Of a DNA stretch of 5,140 nucleotides, positions 4,947 to 5,140 are shown piece by piece (positions within the stretch are counted from its first letter, which is position 1; each line of letters starts with the position of its first letter). The notes beneath the pieces were generated by a model, which was not told where the DNA came from, ran no database searches, and worked only from the letters and a program-made list of their open reading frames with translations. The stretch comes from an uncultured Bacteroidales bacterium (lineage in GTDB: Bacteria; Bacteroidota; Bacteroidia; Bacteroidales; P3): positions 1 to 5,140 of the forward strand of contig CAJOQB010000238.1 in assembly GCA_905236405.1 (NCBI GenBank), in the 5' to 3' direction. Position numbers and translations under genes: made by a program.

Positions 4947-5140
4947 AATTTAGGAAACCGAATCTTTTTCTCGGTCGGTGGTTGATGAGGTCGTAGGCGC
5001 GCTGGACGTCGTCCTGAGAGATGCCAAGGAAAGAGGATCCTTTCCTGAAATATTGGCGCAGGAGTCCGTTGGCGTTTTCGACGGAGCCTTTCTCCCATGA
5101 GTGGTAGGGCTTGGTGAAATAGTTGTCGGTGCCGAGGGCG
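4909..5140 (-). CDS. IS30-family transposase, C-terminal end (partial)
   Basis: Only the last 76 codons lie in the window; the gene continues past the right edge. The translation starts ALGTDNYFTKPYHSWEKGSV and carries the IS30-type catalytic-core end. The pattern PYHSWEKGSVENANGLLRQY contains the third acidic residue of the DDE triad (the E of ENANG), and the family word INHRPRKRFGF follows. After RKRFGF the usual conserved TPxEVF-like segment is absent. It is replaced by 14 residues, LNSSYKCNVKKKDA, encoded by an IS-end-like sequence and nine A's, before TAA. In the same frame just past that stop comes SVALID, reminiscent of an IS30 tail. The copy may therefore have a damaged or rearranged 3' end. 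It lies tail to tail with the barrel gene, with only 10 bp between the two stop codons. Confidence 0.8.
   Translation of the reverse strand, partial: ALGTDNYFTKPYHSWEKGSVENANGLLRQYFRKGSSFLGISQDDVQRAYDLINHRPRKRFGFLNSSYKCNVKKKDA
4930..4954 (+). mobile_element. Possible IS30-type terminal inverted repeat
   Basis: The bases GTTGCACTTGTAACTGG and then AATTTAGG resemble the right end of IS30-family elements, where GTTGC marks the inner side and an AATT/TAG-rich stretch the outer side. Read in frame from 4930 they encode VALVTGI and a stop, like the VALxT tails I recall for IS30 transposases. The orientation is opposite to that expected for the transposase fragment on its right. This is from memory of the family, not from a search. 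Confidence 0.35.

Noticed and set aside
4892..5098. Minus-strand open frame of 68 codons overlapping the transposase
   Set aside because: The neighbouring frame (4909-5140) carries the IS30 motifs WEKGSVENANG and HRPRKRFGF, so this one is a shadow.

Overview
The window looks like a chromosomal stretch of a Bacteroidota species, most likely of the Bacteroidales (Prevotella-like). This is inferred from the A-rich gene leaders without Shine-Dalgarno sequences, the outer-membrane beta-barrel protein of the TonB-receptor type with a plug domain, the small ECF sigma factor with tightly coupled partners, and the IS30-type transposase. No species call can be made from the sequence alone.

Layout. Positions 1-503 carry no convincing gene. 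They hold an array of hairpin-forming repeats with an exact 23-bp period (131-250), flanked by a cluster of CAGTCGCAA-type motifs spaced 32-33 bp apart and in opposite orientation on the two sides. Positions 504-1146 encode a two-gene MntA/HepT (MNT/HEPN) type VII toxin-antitoxin module, ending in a terminator hairpin (1161-1192). Positions 1193-1416 are a non-coding leader with a hairpin that reads as a strong terminator on the minus strand. Positions 1417-4898 form a compact four-gene operon: ECF sigma factor, a 100-residue single-pass membrane protein that is probably its anti-sigma factor, a small secreted protein, and a 743-residue outer-membrane beta-barrel protein with a plug domain. 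The first two junctions are ATGA overlaps and the third gap is 13 bp. Positions 4909-5140 hold the C-terminal end of an IS30-family transposase on the minus strand, cut by the window edge. It meets the operon through an imperfect palindrome that spans the outer-membrane protein stop codon.

How the parts may work together. The antitoxin MntA should AMPylate the HEPN nuclease HepT on the tyrosine of its RX4HXY motif; every key residue of both partners is present. The sigma operon looks like a self-contained envelope-signalling unit: inner-membrane inhibitor, periplasmic or surface protein and outer-membrane barrel co-transcribed with the sigma factor. It has neither the FecR-type anti-sigma domain nor the STN domain of the classical FecI/FecR/TonB-receptor relay, so its input signal is unknown. 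The least explained parts are the repeat region at the left edge and the IS30 junction at the right edge.
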